This document shows positions 32,386-40,090 of a DNA stretch of 40,117 nt, piece by piece. A model generated the notes under the pieces. That model did not search any database. It was not told where the DNA came from and worked only from the letters and a program-made list of their open reading frames with translations. A program made the position numbers and the translations under genes. The DNA comes from an uncultured Bacteroidales bacterium. GTDB taxonomy: Bacteria > Bacteroidota > Bacteroidia > Bacteroidales > UBA932. Position 1 is the first letter of the stretch. Each line of letters starts with the position of its first letter. Location: NCBI GenBank assembly GCA_900316045.1, contig ONBM01000044.1:1-40117 (forward strand), read 5' to 3'.

Positions 32386-33051
32386 ATGAGAATTTTACTT
32401 AAAATATCACCTAGTGAGATGCTTGTCCCGTTTGAATACCAATCGAAATTGGTTGGGTGCATGCATAAATGGATTGGTCAGGATAATGACCAACATGGCA
32501 GAATGTCATTGTACTCTTTTTCGTGGCTTCATGGCGCTTCATTCTCTAAAGAAGGACTGACATTTTTGCAAGGGGCACAGATGTTTATTAGTTTCCACGA
32601 TGAATCTGTGATTAGAAAAGTAATAAAATCAATTTTGAATGATCCGGAAATGTTCTGCGGATTAAGTGTTAAAGAAGTCGATCTTGTTGAGACACCAGAC
32701 TTTTCTCGCCAAGAAGTCTTTCAGTGCGCGAGCCCGATTTTCATCAAGAGGACAGATGAAAATGGCAAAGAGCATCAGTACAATTTCAACGATGCGATAT
32801 CAAACGAATGCCTTAAAGAGACACTGCTGTCTAAAATGAAACTTGCAGGAATCGATCAAGATAGTGAGTTCAATATCCGTTTCGACAATTCTTACGCTAA
32901 TAAAAGGCTAAAGCTGGTACATTACCATGGTATCGGAAATAAAGCCAGCATTTGCCCGGTAATCATACAAGGCAGTCCGGAAATAAAAGAGTTCGCTTGG
33001 AATGTGGGAATAGGCAATTGCACAGGAATAGGTTTTGGGTCAATATATTAA
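32386..33051 (+). CDS. cas6: CRISPR-associated endoribonuclease Cas6
   Basis: This 221-residue protein has two RAMP/ferredoxin-like halves. The C-terminal Gly-rich loop NVGIGNCTGIGFGSIY is the Cas6 hallmark that contacts the repeat RNA. The start MRILLKISPSEMLVPFEYQS is also typical of I-B Cas6. It cuts pre-crRNA within repeats. A candidate catalytic His is His50 or one of the central histidines, but this cannot be fixed by eye. It leads the operon, 18 bases before cas5. The DNA here is noticeably more A+T-rich than the chromosomal genes to the left. Confidence 0.85.
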   Translation: MRILLKISPSEMLVPFEYQSKLVGCMHKWIGQDNDQHGRMSLYSFSWLHGASFSKEGLTFLQGAQMFISFHDESVIRKVIKSILNDPEMFCGLSVKEVDLVETPDFSRQEVFQCASPIFIKRTDENGKEHQYNFNDAISNECLKETLLSKMKLAGIDQDSEFNIRFDNSYANKRLKLVHYHGIGNKASICPVIIQGSPEIKEFAWNVGIGNCTGIGFGSIY

Positions 33052-33069
33052 TAATTAATAGATTATTAT

Positions 33070-33630
33070 ATGTACGTTGTAATATATAGAGGCAAGTTCG
33101 GTTTCATTAAGCCTTGGACTGCTGTCCGTGATGGAGAGACGTTTAGTCAGCAATTTCTGACGCCTTCTATAATAGAGGGCATAGAGAAAAAACTTTTCCC
33201 GGAAACTCTTGATGTGGCAGGAATCCATAAAATAATCAGGCACAAGTTAAGTTACCAGACAATGGATTCTCAGCAGGAAGTTACGCAAACAAGAGGCTGG
33301 AAAAGTACCAAGACCTGTCACATTAGACCAAGATCGATCATTGTAAGGGATATCCTTCTGAATCCAATTTTATATTTGGCTTTTGATTCAATAGAATCTG
33401 CGTTAAGAGCATCGGAACAGCATATATGTCTCTGCAGGAATGAGGATGTCCTCTTGCCGGATGAAGAAATTAGAGAAATGGATGAAGCCTCATTTTCATC
33501 CCTTAAAGGTTTTGAGCTAAGGTTCGGCAAATCTGCACTTTCTTTCTTGGTAGGATACAATCGATTCGACAATAATCAGCCCATGTATGGATGGATTGAA
33601 TATAACGGACAAACTTTAATGGGAGAATGA
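33070..33630 (+). CDS. cas5: Cas5-like RAMP subunit of Cascade
   Basis: This 186-residue protein starts MYVVIYRGKFGFIKPWTAVR. A small beta-strand with FGxIKPWTA resembles the N-terminal beta-hairpin of Cas5 proteins, which cap the crRNA 5' handle. A central basic stretch (TRGWKSTKTCHIRPRSI) fits RNA contact. The call rests on this start, on length and on position between cas6 and cas3. A divergent Bacteroidota Cas5 (the PGING-type Cas5p) is likely. Its TGA overlaps the next ATG (ATGA), suggesting translational coupling. Confidence 0.7.
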   Translation: MYVVIYRGKFGFIKPWTAVRDGETFSQQFLTPSIIEGIEKKLFPETLDVAGIHKIIRHKLSYQTMDSQQEVTQTRGWKSTKTCHIRPRSIIVRDILLNPILYLAFDSIESALRASEQHICLCRNEDVLLPDEEIREMDEASFSSLKGFELRFGKSALSFLVGYNRFDNNQPMYGWIEYNGQTLMGE

Positions 33631-34340
33631 ACATTCACGAAGAAATACTTGCGAAAAGCGAAAAGAATGGTTCGGTCAGTCTTTACAGACATTTGAAAGA
33701 TGTCGCTGACATAGCCTCTGTCATTGCATCCAATGAAGGCCTTGATGTACCGACGGCTCGCAATGGGGCATTGTTGCACGACATCGGAAAGGCTAGCTCT
33801 ATATTTCAAAAAACGCTGAAGCCGAATTACCGTCCAAAACCAGGAGCATATTTCCGTCATGAGATAGCTTCACTACTCTTTCTCTCATTAGTTAGAGAAG
33901 GGCAAAAAGGTGAAGTCGTTGAGATGGTCGTTTCTCATCACAAATCAGTCGTAAAAGATGCGCTAGACCTGGGATTACTTGACCTTGATGAGTACGGAGA
34001 TTGCTTCGATGTACACTCTGAAGGATTTGCATCATGGAGTCCGGTTGCATTGGAGATACTTGAGTCCCTTGGGATAGAGACTCATCCTATTAGTATGACT
34101 GAAGCGAGAGAGAATTATGAGTTTGCCGTTGAATATTGCAAAAAGAAAAGGGAGAGTGACTGTTCTCTCTGGAAAGGCTTGCTTATGGCTGCGGATCATA
34201 TGGCGTCGGCGCTAGAGTTTAAAGAAGATATTGCAGCAGACAAAATATTCATAAAGCCAAATCTCTCGTGCTACGATAGAAGAAGTGAATTGTATCCTTT
34301 GTCCTTATTAACTCAAGTTTCGCAAGTCTTAAATATTTGA
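33627..34340 (+). CDS. cas3: Cas3 HD nuclease part (Cas3''), cut off by a MITE-like insertion
   Basis: This 237-residue HD-domain nuclease fragment has the Cas3 motifs His22 (SLYRHLKDV), His51-Asp52 (GALLHDIGKAS), His78 (YFRHEIASL) and His104-His105 (VSHHKS). It degrades target DNA in type I interference. The last native residues are YPLSLL; the final nine (TQVSQVLNI) are encoded by the inserted element, whose TGA at 34338-34340 ends the frame. The helicase part continues in the same frame after the element. Natural two-gene Cas3''/Cas3' systems exist, so function may survive as separate chains. Confidence 0.88.
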   Translation: MNIHEEILAKSEKNGSVSLYRHLKDVADIASVIASNEGLDVPTARNGALLHDIGKASSIFQKTLKPNYRPKPGAYFRHEIASLLFLSLVREGQKGEVVEMVVSHHKSVVKDALDLGLLDLDEYGDCFDVHSEGFASWSPVALEILESLGIETHPISMTEARENYEFAVEYCKKKRESDCSLWKGLLMAADHMASALEFKEDIAADKIFIKPNLSCYDRRSELYPLSLLTQVSQVLNI

Positions 34341-34500
34341 TTTAAAGTTCATTGAAAAGACTTGCACTCCTCTGCCAACGCACTTTCTTTTTATATCTAC
34401 GTTACCCCCTCCATAAATCCCTCCCCTCGGGGGAGGGACTTTGTCGGGTCTAATGCCCTCCTTAAGAGGTGTTTCGCATTAGCGAAACTTGAGTTATTAA
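34305..34500 (+). repeat. 7-bp target-site duplication flanking the MITE
   Basis: TTATTAA occurs at 34305-34311 and at 34494-34500, directly outside the two ends of the inverted-repeat element. Keeping one copy and deleting the element joins TCC TTA TTA AGT GCT GAT in frame. Confidence 0.93.
34312..34493. mobile_element. 182-bp MITE-like element inserted in cas3
   Basis: The ends are perfect 12-base inverted repeats, CTCAAGTTTCGC (34312-34323) and GCGAAACTTGAG (34482-34493). Inside are a nine-pair hairpin TCCCTCCCC/GGGGAGGGA (34418-34438) and, at the right end, TTTCGC-ATTA-GCGAAA (34472-34487). No transposase is encoded. The element adds 189 bases with its duplication, which is 63 codons and keeps the frame, but it brings two in-frame TGA codons at 34338 and 34353. 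No other copy was seen in this window. Confidence 0.92.
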
Positions 34501-35963
34501 GTGCTGATGATCCGCGTCAGAACACAATAGTCTGTGCTCCAACTGGTGCTGGCAAAACTGACTTTCTGCTACGGCGATGCAAGGGGCGAGTGTTCTATAC
34601 ATTACCATTTCAGGCTTCGATTAACGCAATGTATGACAGAATTAAAGGTGACTTGAAGGACACTGACGCACAAGTCTACCTATTACATGCGGCATCAAAT
34701 ATCAAGCTGAAAGATGGGAAAATAGAAGAACGAATCATGCAAAGAATGGTTGGTGCATCAGTGAAAGTTATGACTCCGCATCAGATAGCATCGGTTGTCT
34801 ATGGGATAAAAGGTTATGAAGCTATGGCGCTTGACCTTAAAGGGTGTGATGTGATACTTGATGAGATTCACACATATTCTGATACAACACAAGCCATAGT
34901 ACTCCGAATCATCGAGATTCTCGTTGCGCTAAAATGTCGTATCCATGTAGGTACAGCGACAATGCCTTCATCGTTATTTGATAAGATATTGACCTTATTA
35001 GGAGGACCCGCGAACACATATGTAGTCAAACTTGATGACAAGACCTTGACTACGTTCAATAGACACAGAATAACCAAATTGAAAGACAGGAATGAACAAT
35101 TTGGAATTATTGACGAGCTTATTTCCAAAGGCCAGAAAGTTTTAATCGTATGCAATCAGGTTCAACGTGCCCAAAATCTATACAAAGAGCTATTAGAGAA
35201 ATACCCAGAAGTAAAATCTATGCTTATCCATAGTCGTTTCAAGCGTGCCGACAGATCAAAACTTGAATATGAACTGACACATTGCTTTAACAAAATGGAA
35301 ACGGGAACGCCTTGCCTAGTCGTTTCAACGCAGGTAGTTGAAGTTAGCCTCGACATCAGCTTTGACGCAATGGTTACTGAGTGTGCCCCCATTGATGCAT
35401 TAATTCAACGTTTTGGACGCGTTAATAGAAAGCGTACAAGCGAAACGATCGGGCACTACAAACCAATCTATGTGTTAGCACCTTATGGTGATAAGAATAA
35501 CTCGCTTCCGTATTCTGAGGATGTGCTGGAACGAACATTTCGCGTTCTGCCAGATAATGGAGACATGCTGAAAGAAACCGAAATTCAGAAGTTCATAGAT
35601 GAAGTGTATCCTGAGACAGACGTGGAAAACATTGATTATACTGGAGTCGCTTTCTTTGATGGAGCATGGCGACTAAGGATTCTGCGACATTATCCAAAAT
35701 CTGCTCTACTAAATGCTTTGGAGATAAATTCTGCCATTGGAATACTTCAATCAGATAGGAAGGCTTATGTGAACGGTAACTATATGGACAGGACAAGCCT
35801 GGAAATACCTGTAAACTATCATTCTATAGCACATGAGTATCTGGAACAAATTGAGTCAGGTTCTCGCCCTTTTATAATTCCTGATAAGGCCTACGATGCT
35901 CATCTAGGACTATTGATGGATGAAATTAAATTCAGCAATTACGATTCTTTCGAAATATTGTAA
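34362..35963 (+). CDS. cas3: Cas3 helicase part (Cas3'), N-terminus replaced by MITE sequence
   Basis: This is a superfamily 2 helicase with motif I APTGAGKT, motif II DEIH (LDEIHTYSD), motif III TATMPS, motif V-like STQVVEVSLDI and motif VI QRFGRVNRKR. It unwinds and feeds DNA to the HD nuclease. The only in-frame start before motif I is a TTG at 34362 within the inserted element, giving 44 foreign residues; native sequence resumes at LLSADDPRQNTIVCAPTGAG. The first ATG after that lies beyond motif I. Expression may need weak TTG initiation or stop readthrough. Without the insertion HD plus helicase would be about 715 residues, normal for Cas3. Confidence 0.85.
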   Translation: MHSSANALSFYIYVTPSINPSPRGRDFVGSNALLKRCFALAKLELLSADDPRQNTIVCAPTGAGKTDFLLRRCKGRVFYTLPFQASINAMYDRIKGDLKDTDAQVYLLHAASNIKLKDGKIEERIMQRMVGASVKVMTPHQIASVVYGIKGYEAMALDLKGCDVILDEIHTYSDTTQAIVLRIIEILVALKCRIHVGTATMPSSLFDKILTLLGGPANTYVVKLDDKTLTTFNRHRITKLKDRNEQFGIIDELISKGQKVLIVCNQVQRAQNLYKELLEKYPEVKSMLIHSRFKRADRSKLEYELTHCFNKMETGTPCLVVSTQVVEVSLDISFDAMVTECAPIDALIQRFGRVNRKRTSETIGHYKPIYVLAPYGDKNNSLPYSEDVLERTFRVLPDNGDMLKETEIQKFIDEVYPETDVENIDYTGVAFFDGAWRLRILRHYPKSALLNALEINSAIGILQSDRKAYVNGNYMDRTSLEIPVNYHSIAHEYLEQIESGSRPFIIPDKAYDAHLGLLMDEIKFSNYDSFEIL

Positions 35964-35965
35964 TC

Positions 35966-37276
35966 ATGATAACAGCAACAGTTGGAAGGCTCTTTCTAGA
36001 AGCCTATAATGAAAAATACGGTACGCGATACGATCCCCGTAGTTTTTTTATCGAGAAATTTTATCCTTTGTTTTTCGACCATCATAAATACATGATGACT
36101 GCTGGCAATGCCCCTTTAGAGAATCCTAAAATCAGTTGGGATGCAATGCTTACAGGGAAGCAAGAATGGGAAACCCCTGACAAACGAAAAGATCGGTACT
36201 GCAAGACAATTGAAAAGATGGACTCAAGCGAAGCAGATTCAAGCATAGCCAGAGGATTCCCATCTCTTGACGATATGGCGACCACATCGGGACAGCTTAG
36301 CGACATGAATATTTCGTTAGGTCAAGAAGCATCGTATCTTTCTTGGTTTGGTGATGCTCTTGGCGTTGGGGTCTTGGGTGGCTTTTCTATACTGTTCTTC
36401 GATAAAAATATTCTATTGGATATATATGAAGGGTGGCAGTATTATAGGGCAGCCCTTGAGCATACTACTCTATTGAAAGGAAATCAGATAAATACATGGA
36501 ATGGGCAATGGCTTAAACACTATGAAGATCCAGATTTTAGTCCAGAGAGCCCTATGTCTGATTTTATGCCTTACGATAACAGCAAAGAAATATTGAGCGT
36601 GTCTCTTCTCTCTTGGACTCGGATTCTTATTGCAATTCTTAACAAATATGAGAAGATCCAGTCGATGGCATACATCTATAGTATTGGTCAGACAAACACG
36701 ACAATTGGATTCATCCCTTTTGATATCTCAGGAATTCGCAGGCCGTTAGAGCTGTATAAGAAGTTATTTGGTGCAGGGCAAGTAAGGATGTCGGAAACAT
36801 TGTGGGGAACGGCTATTGGTTTTAGCAAGTCCTGCAAGAAAGGTGTCATTGGTGTTGAAGCGATGAAGCCGAAGGGAATTGAAGAGTATATGAGGAAAGG
36901 AACTGTGCCGAAATCAGCAAACTCAGAAGAACAAAAAATAAATTATAATGTTTATCAAACCTGGTTATTAGCTATGCTTAACAATGAAGGATTATGGGAT
37001 AAATCCCAGAAAATGGCCGATTTGCTTATGGCGGCCTCCACTGACAATAACAAAAAAATAAGCACAAAGTCGAGCAATCTCGTTGACAATGCTCTAAAGG
37101 CAATTAACAAGAAACAATTCATCAACGCTATTACCGATGTCATTCCAATGGTAAGCGATGTTGACTCTTTAGTCGGAATTGTGAAAGATGTTAATGACAT
37201 GCCTTCCGATAATGTTCCGTACTTTCTTACGCTCGTAAGGTTCCAATATGCAATTATCAATAAATCTGTAAAATAA
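35966..37276 (+). CDS. Cas8-like large subunit of the type I effector (compact)
   Basis: This 436-residue protein lies between cas3 and cas7, the usual place of Cas8. It begins ITATVGRLFLEAYNEKYGTR and has a Trp/Tyr-rich centre (WQYYRAALEHTTLLKGNQIN) and a mainly helical C-terminal third, as expected for a large subunit carrying a helical small-subunit region. No Cys-x-x-Cys zinc motif of Cas8b/Cst1 is seen. The call rests on position and length more than motifs; the Bacteroidota Csp2 family is a candidate. It would recognise PAM and target DNA. It starts two bases after the cas3 stop. Confidence 0.6.
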   Translation: MITATVGRLFLEAYNEKYGTRYDPRSFFIEKFYPLFFDHHKYMMTAGNAPLENPKISWDAMLTGKQEWETPDKRKDRYCKTIEKMDSSEADSSIARGFPSLDDMATTSGQLSDMNISLGQEASYLSWFGDALGVGVLGGFSILFFDKNILLDIYEGWQYYRAALEHTTLLKGNQINTWNGQWLKHYEDPDFSPESPMSDFMPYDNSKEILSVSLLSWTRILIAILNKYEKIQSMAYIYSIGQTNTTIGFIPFDISGIRRPLELYKKLFGAGQVRMSETLWGTAIGFSKSCKKGVIGVEAMKPKGIEEYMRKGTVPKSANSEEQKINYNVYQTWLLAMLNNEGLWDKSQKMADLLMAASTDNNKKISTKSSNLVDNALKAINKKQFINAITDVIPMVSDVDSLVGIVKDVNDMPSDNVPYFLTLVRFQYAIINKSVK

Positions 37277-37284
37277 CTCACAAA

Positions 37285-38352
37285 ATGATTAAAGATTCCT
37301 TTATTTATCTTCGTGGACTACGCCATGTGGATTTTACCGTTTTCTGCGTTTCCGACGGTCAGAAAAACTATTTTGACCCTCAATTCAACCGATCTGTACC
37401 TTATTCAAGCGGGCAACAGGTTAAGCGATCTATCATGGATGCCTTTCTATCTTTGATTCATGCTGAGCCCTCACCAACGACTTTTTACTTCGATGTTGAC
37501 AGGAAGGGTGCCTTGAAAGAAGGGGAAGTCATGTCGCTATGTAACCCTATGTATGCCGACCAGCTAATAGGAGGATGGATGAAATCAGGAAAAGGAGGGA
37601 CAGAGAAGACTCTTAAGAGAAGAAGCCCCCTTAGCATTTCTGCAATGACACCACTCCATCCATTGCTGGCATCTCTTCCGAAAGAGAACATCTCTTTTGA
37701 TCGTTCTGACAGGCCAAATGTGCATAAAGTGATTGTTAGAGATCCTGATGGTAATCAATTAGATGATGAGCAGATTAGCAAACTTCTCAATGGCCAAGAC
37801 AGAAGCTTGCTTCGCAAATGGATACCAGATAATTCGAGGGCGACAGGTTTGTTTGTCTATGATGTTGCAGTTGATCTAAGGCGATTGTTTAGCGTCTCGG
37901 AGAACCAGATTGAACCCGAAGTTAGTCAGGAGACTTTGGAGGATTTGAAAAAAAGCGGATGGGTTTTGGGTAAGAGCGTATTTGGGAATGTTCTTACTAT
38001 GCCTAAGGTGCAACGCGAAAAGCTTATGCCTGCTATCGCCGATGCTTTGATTGAATGGCAGATAACATCCAATCAAGCAAGAACATACAGCCCTATGGAG
38101 ACTTTGGCTATAGCAATTAGTGACAACGCTAACGCTATTGCGGCAGCAATCCGTGCAAAATTGATTGATGATGCCGATGACAAACCTAAAGCTAAGCCAA
38201 TCATTGACAAAAATGCAGGAGCCGATTTGTTCATTACTCTTCCTTGTGCAGGATACGTAGTGACAGAAGATGAACAGTCTGATGCCCTAGAAAGGGCAAA
38301 GCAGGAACTCGTCGATAAGATGATGGCCTTCGATTACGAAAATCAGTTATAG
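37285..38352 (+). CDS. cas7: Cas7-like backbone subunit of Cascade
   Basis: This 355-residue RAMP-fold protein resembles Cas7: the start reads SFIYLRGLRHVDFTVFCVSD, and SSGQQVKRSIMDAF corresponds to the SGxQ(V/I)KRxI motif of Cas7/DevR/Csh2 backbone proteins. PLSISAMTPLHPLLASL and SRATGLFVYDVAVDLRRLFS are further family-like blocks. Several copies would coat the crRNA. The exact subfamily (Csp1 of the PGING variant or Csh2/Cst2) is uncertain. Eight bases separate it from the cas8-like gene. A strong hairpin follows before cas4. Confidence 0.75.
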   Translation: MIKDSFIYLRGLRHVDFTVFCVSDGQKNYFDPQFNRSVPYSSGQQVKRSIMDAFLSLIHAEPSPTTFYFDVDRKGALKEGEVMSLCNPMYADQLIGGWMKSGKGGTEKTLKRRSPLSISAMTPLHPLLASLPKENISFDRSDRPNVHKVIVRDPDGNQLDDEQISKLLNGQDRSLLRKWIPDNSRATGLFVYDVAVDLRRLFSVSENQIEPEVSQETLEDLKKSGWVLGKSVFGNVLTMPKVQREKLMPAIADALIEWQITSNQARTYSPMETLAIAISDNANAIAAAIRAKLIDDADDKPKAKPIIDKNAGADLFITLPCAGYVVTEDEQSDALERAKQELVDKMMAFDYENQL

Positions 38353-38363
38353 TTGGAAAGCTA

Positions 38364-38398
38364 AAGGCCTTCTGTATTATATTAATTCAGAGGGCCTT
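38364..38398 (+). terminator. hairpin between the effector and adaptation genes
   Basis: AAGGCCTTCTG and CAGAGGGCCTT form an 11-pair stem with one T-G pair around a 13-base loop. No T-run follows. It may attenuate transcription into cas4-cas1, protect the upstream mRNA 3' end, or separate the modules. Confidence 0.55.
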
Positions 38399-38413
38399 GG
38401 CTATTTATCAATC

Positions 38414-38926
38414 ATGGAAATAACCGGAACTGACTTCAATTATTATCTAGTTTGCCATAGAAAACTCTGGCTTTTCTCTAAGGGCATTACGATGGAACAA
38501 GATTCTGATCTTGTACTAGAAGGACGCCTTGTTCACCAGGAGTCTTATCCGGAGAGAAATCCAAAATATGAAGAAGTTCAAATTGACGGAATCAAGGTAG
38601 ATTATTATGATGCCAAAAATAAAGTAATACATGAAGTAAAAAAATCTAATAAGCTGGAGAATGCTTCAATATTACAGCTAAAATATTATATATATGTATT
38701 TGAGCATCATGGTATTAATGGTGTCACAGGGATGCTTGAGTTTCCTACTCAACGAGAAACGACTAGAGTTGCGCTCGAAGATTCTGACAGGGAGAAGATT
38801 ACGAATATGCTTGAAGAGATCGCAGATATTATTTGTAGTGATGAATGTCCTCGAGTAGAGAAAAAAACTTTCTGCAGGAATTGCAGTTACTTTGATTTTT
38901 GTTTCTCCGGAGAAAAAGAAGAATAG
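38414..38926 (+). CDS. cas4: CRISPR-associated exonuclease Cas4
   Basis: This 170-residue RecB-like nuclease carries an iron-sulfur cluster bound by Cys14 (YLVCHRKLWL) and Cys154, Cys157 and Cys163 (TFCRNCSYFDFC). Nuclease motifs are GRLVHQ, VDYYD, HEVKKS and QLKYYIYV. Cas4 trims and PAM-selects new spacers with Cas1-Cas2. Length matches I-B Cas4 (about 165-170). It starts the adaptation module after the hairpin; cas1 follows three bases after its stop. Confidence 0.93.
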   Translation: MEITGTDFNYYLVCHRKLWLFSKGITMEQDSDLVLEGRLVHQESYPERNPKYEEVQIDGIKVDYYDAKNKVIHEVKKSNKLENASILQLKYYIYVFEHHGINGVTGMLEFPTQRETTRVALEDSDREKITNMLEEIADIICSDECPRVEKKTFCRNCSYFDFCFSGEKEE

Positions 38927-38929
38927 TAT

Positions 38930-39931
38930 ATGAAGAAGGTTTATTACTTATTCACTTCTGGGCAACTTGAAAGGAAGGACAATACAATTCGATTTACCCC
39001 GATAGGTACTGAAAATATTTCTCAGCATAGATTCCTACCTATAGAGGATATTGATGAGATATACTCGTTTGGAAGTCTGACGGCAAATAGCGCCTTGTAT
39101 AATTATCTTGGTCAGAGGAATATCCCGGTTCACTTCTTTGACTATTATGAAAACTATACTGGGTCGTTTATGCCAAGGAACGGTTTGCTTTCTGGTAAAA
39201 TGGTTATTGCTCAAGCCAAGGCTTATTTAAATAAAAAACGCAGAATAGGAATAGCGAGAAAATTAATCCAGGGAGCAGCAGCAAACATGCTTCAAAATCT
39301 TAATTATTATAATAGACGACATAAGGAGCTTTCCGAAGAAATAAACAAGATTCGTGCATTGGCGGAATCAGTATCACAGACCTATGATGAAACCGAATTA
39401 ATGGGAGTAGAGGGCAATATCCGCAAGAGGTATTACTCGTGTTTTGACAAAATACTAAATGATTTCGATATGGGTGAAAGGACCAAACAGCCCCCAGAGA
39501 ATGAAGTCAATGCCCTAATCTCATTTGGTAACATGATGTGCTATGTTGAGACTCTGAAAGCAATTCATCAAACTCAACTGGATCCCACAATTAGTTTTCT
39601 GCATACTCCAGGAGAGCGGCGCTATTCGCTATGTCTTGATATTTCGGAAATATTCAAGCCAATTATCGTGGATCGTGTTATTTTTAAGGTGTTGAATAAG
39701 CGTCAACTTTCGGAGAAAGATTTCGATAAAAGCGTTAACAGGTGCCTGTTGAGCGAAAGAGGAAAGAAAATATTCGTGAAAGAAATCGAGGACCGCTGTA
39801 ATGAGACTATACGACATCGTACGCTCGGGAGAAATGTCAGTTATAGGCATTTGATAAAGCTTGAGTGCTATAAGTTGCAAAAAGATATTCTTGGGATAGA
39901 GGAATACAAACCTTTTAAAATGTATTGGTAA
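38930..39931 (+). CDS. cas1: CRISPR-associated integrase Cas1
   Basis: This 333-residue Cas1 has metal ligands Glu161 (GVEGNIRKRYYSCF), His225 (ISFLHTPGERRYSL) and Asp237/Glu240 (CLDISEIFKPIIVDR). The start KKVYYLFTSGQLERKDNTI is typical of type I-B Cas1. It integrates spacers into the array as a complex with Cas2. The frame looks intact and of normal length. Its TAA shares a base with the ATG of the following cas2 remnant (TAATG). Confidence 0.96.
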   Translation: MKKVYYLFTSGQLERKDNTIRFTPIGTENISQHRFLPIEDIDEIYSFGSLTANSALYNYLGQRNIPVHFFDYYENYTGSFMPRNGLLSGKMVIAQAKAYLNKKRRIGIARKLIQGAAANMLQNLNYYNRRHKELSEEINKIRALAESVSQTYDETELMGVEGNIRKRYYSCFDKILNDFDMGERTKQPPENEVNALISFGNMMCYVETLKAIHQTQLDPTISFLHTPGERRYSLCLDISEIFKPIIVDRVIFKVLNKRQLSEKDFDKSVNRCLLSERGKKIFVKEIEDRCNETIRHRTLGRNVSYRHLIKLECYKLQKDILGIEEYKPFKMYW

Positions 39932-40044
39932 TGTACGTCATAATAGTCTATGACATAGGGGAGAAAAGGGTTGCTAAAGTGCTGAAACTATGCAGACAGT
40001 ACTTGCAATGGATCCAGAACTCTTTCCAGTTGAAATCCAAATAA
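39931..40044 (+). pseudogene. cas2: truncated cas2
   Basis: The ATG overlaps the cas1 stop. The frame reads MYVIIVYDIGEKRVAKVLKL and continues to WIQNS, a good match to the first 31 residues of Cas2 including the metal-binding Asp of VYDI. It then departs (FQLKSK) and stops at 40042-40044 after 37 codons; Cas2 is usually 85-100 residues. Adding one base after AACTCT would give QNSV, the expected next residue, but that frame also stops 15 codons later. So the 3' two-thirds look lost, not merely frameshifted. An error in the sequence cannot be excluded. Confidence 0.75.
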
Positions 40045-40090
40045 AAATGGATCTCGATTTTATTGGTTAAACTTTAATATATTCATAATC

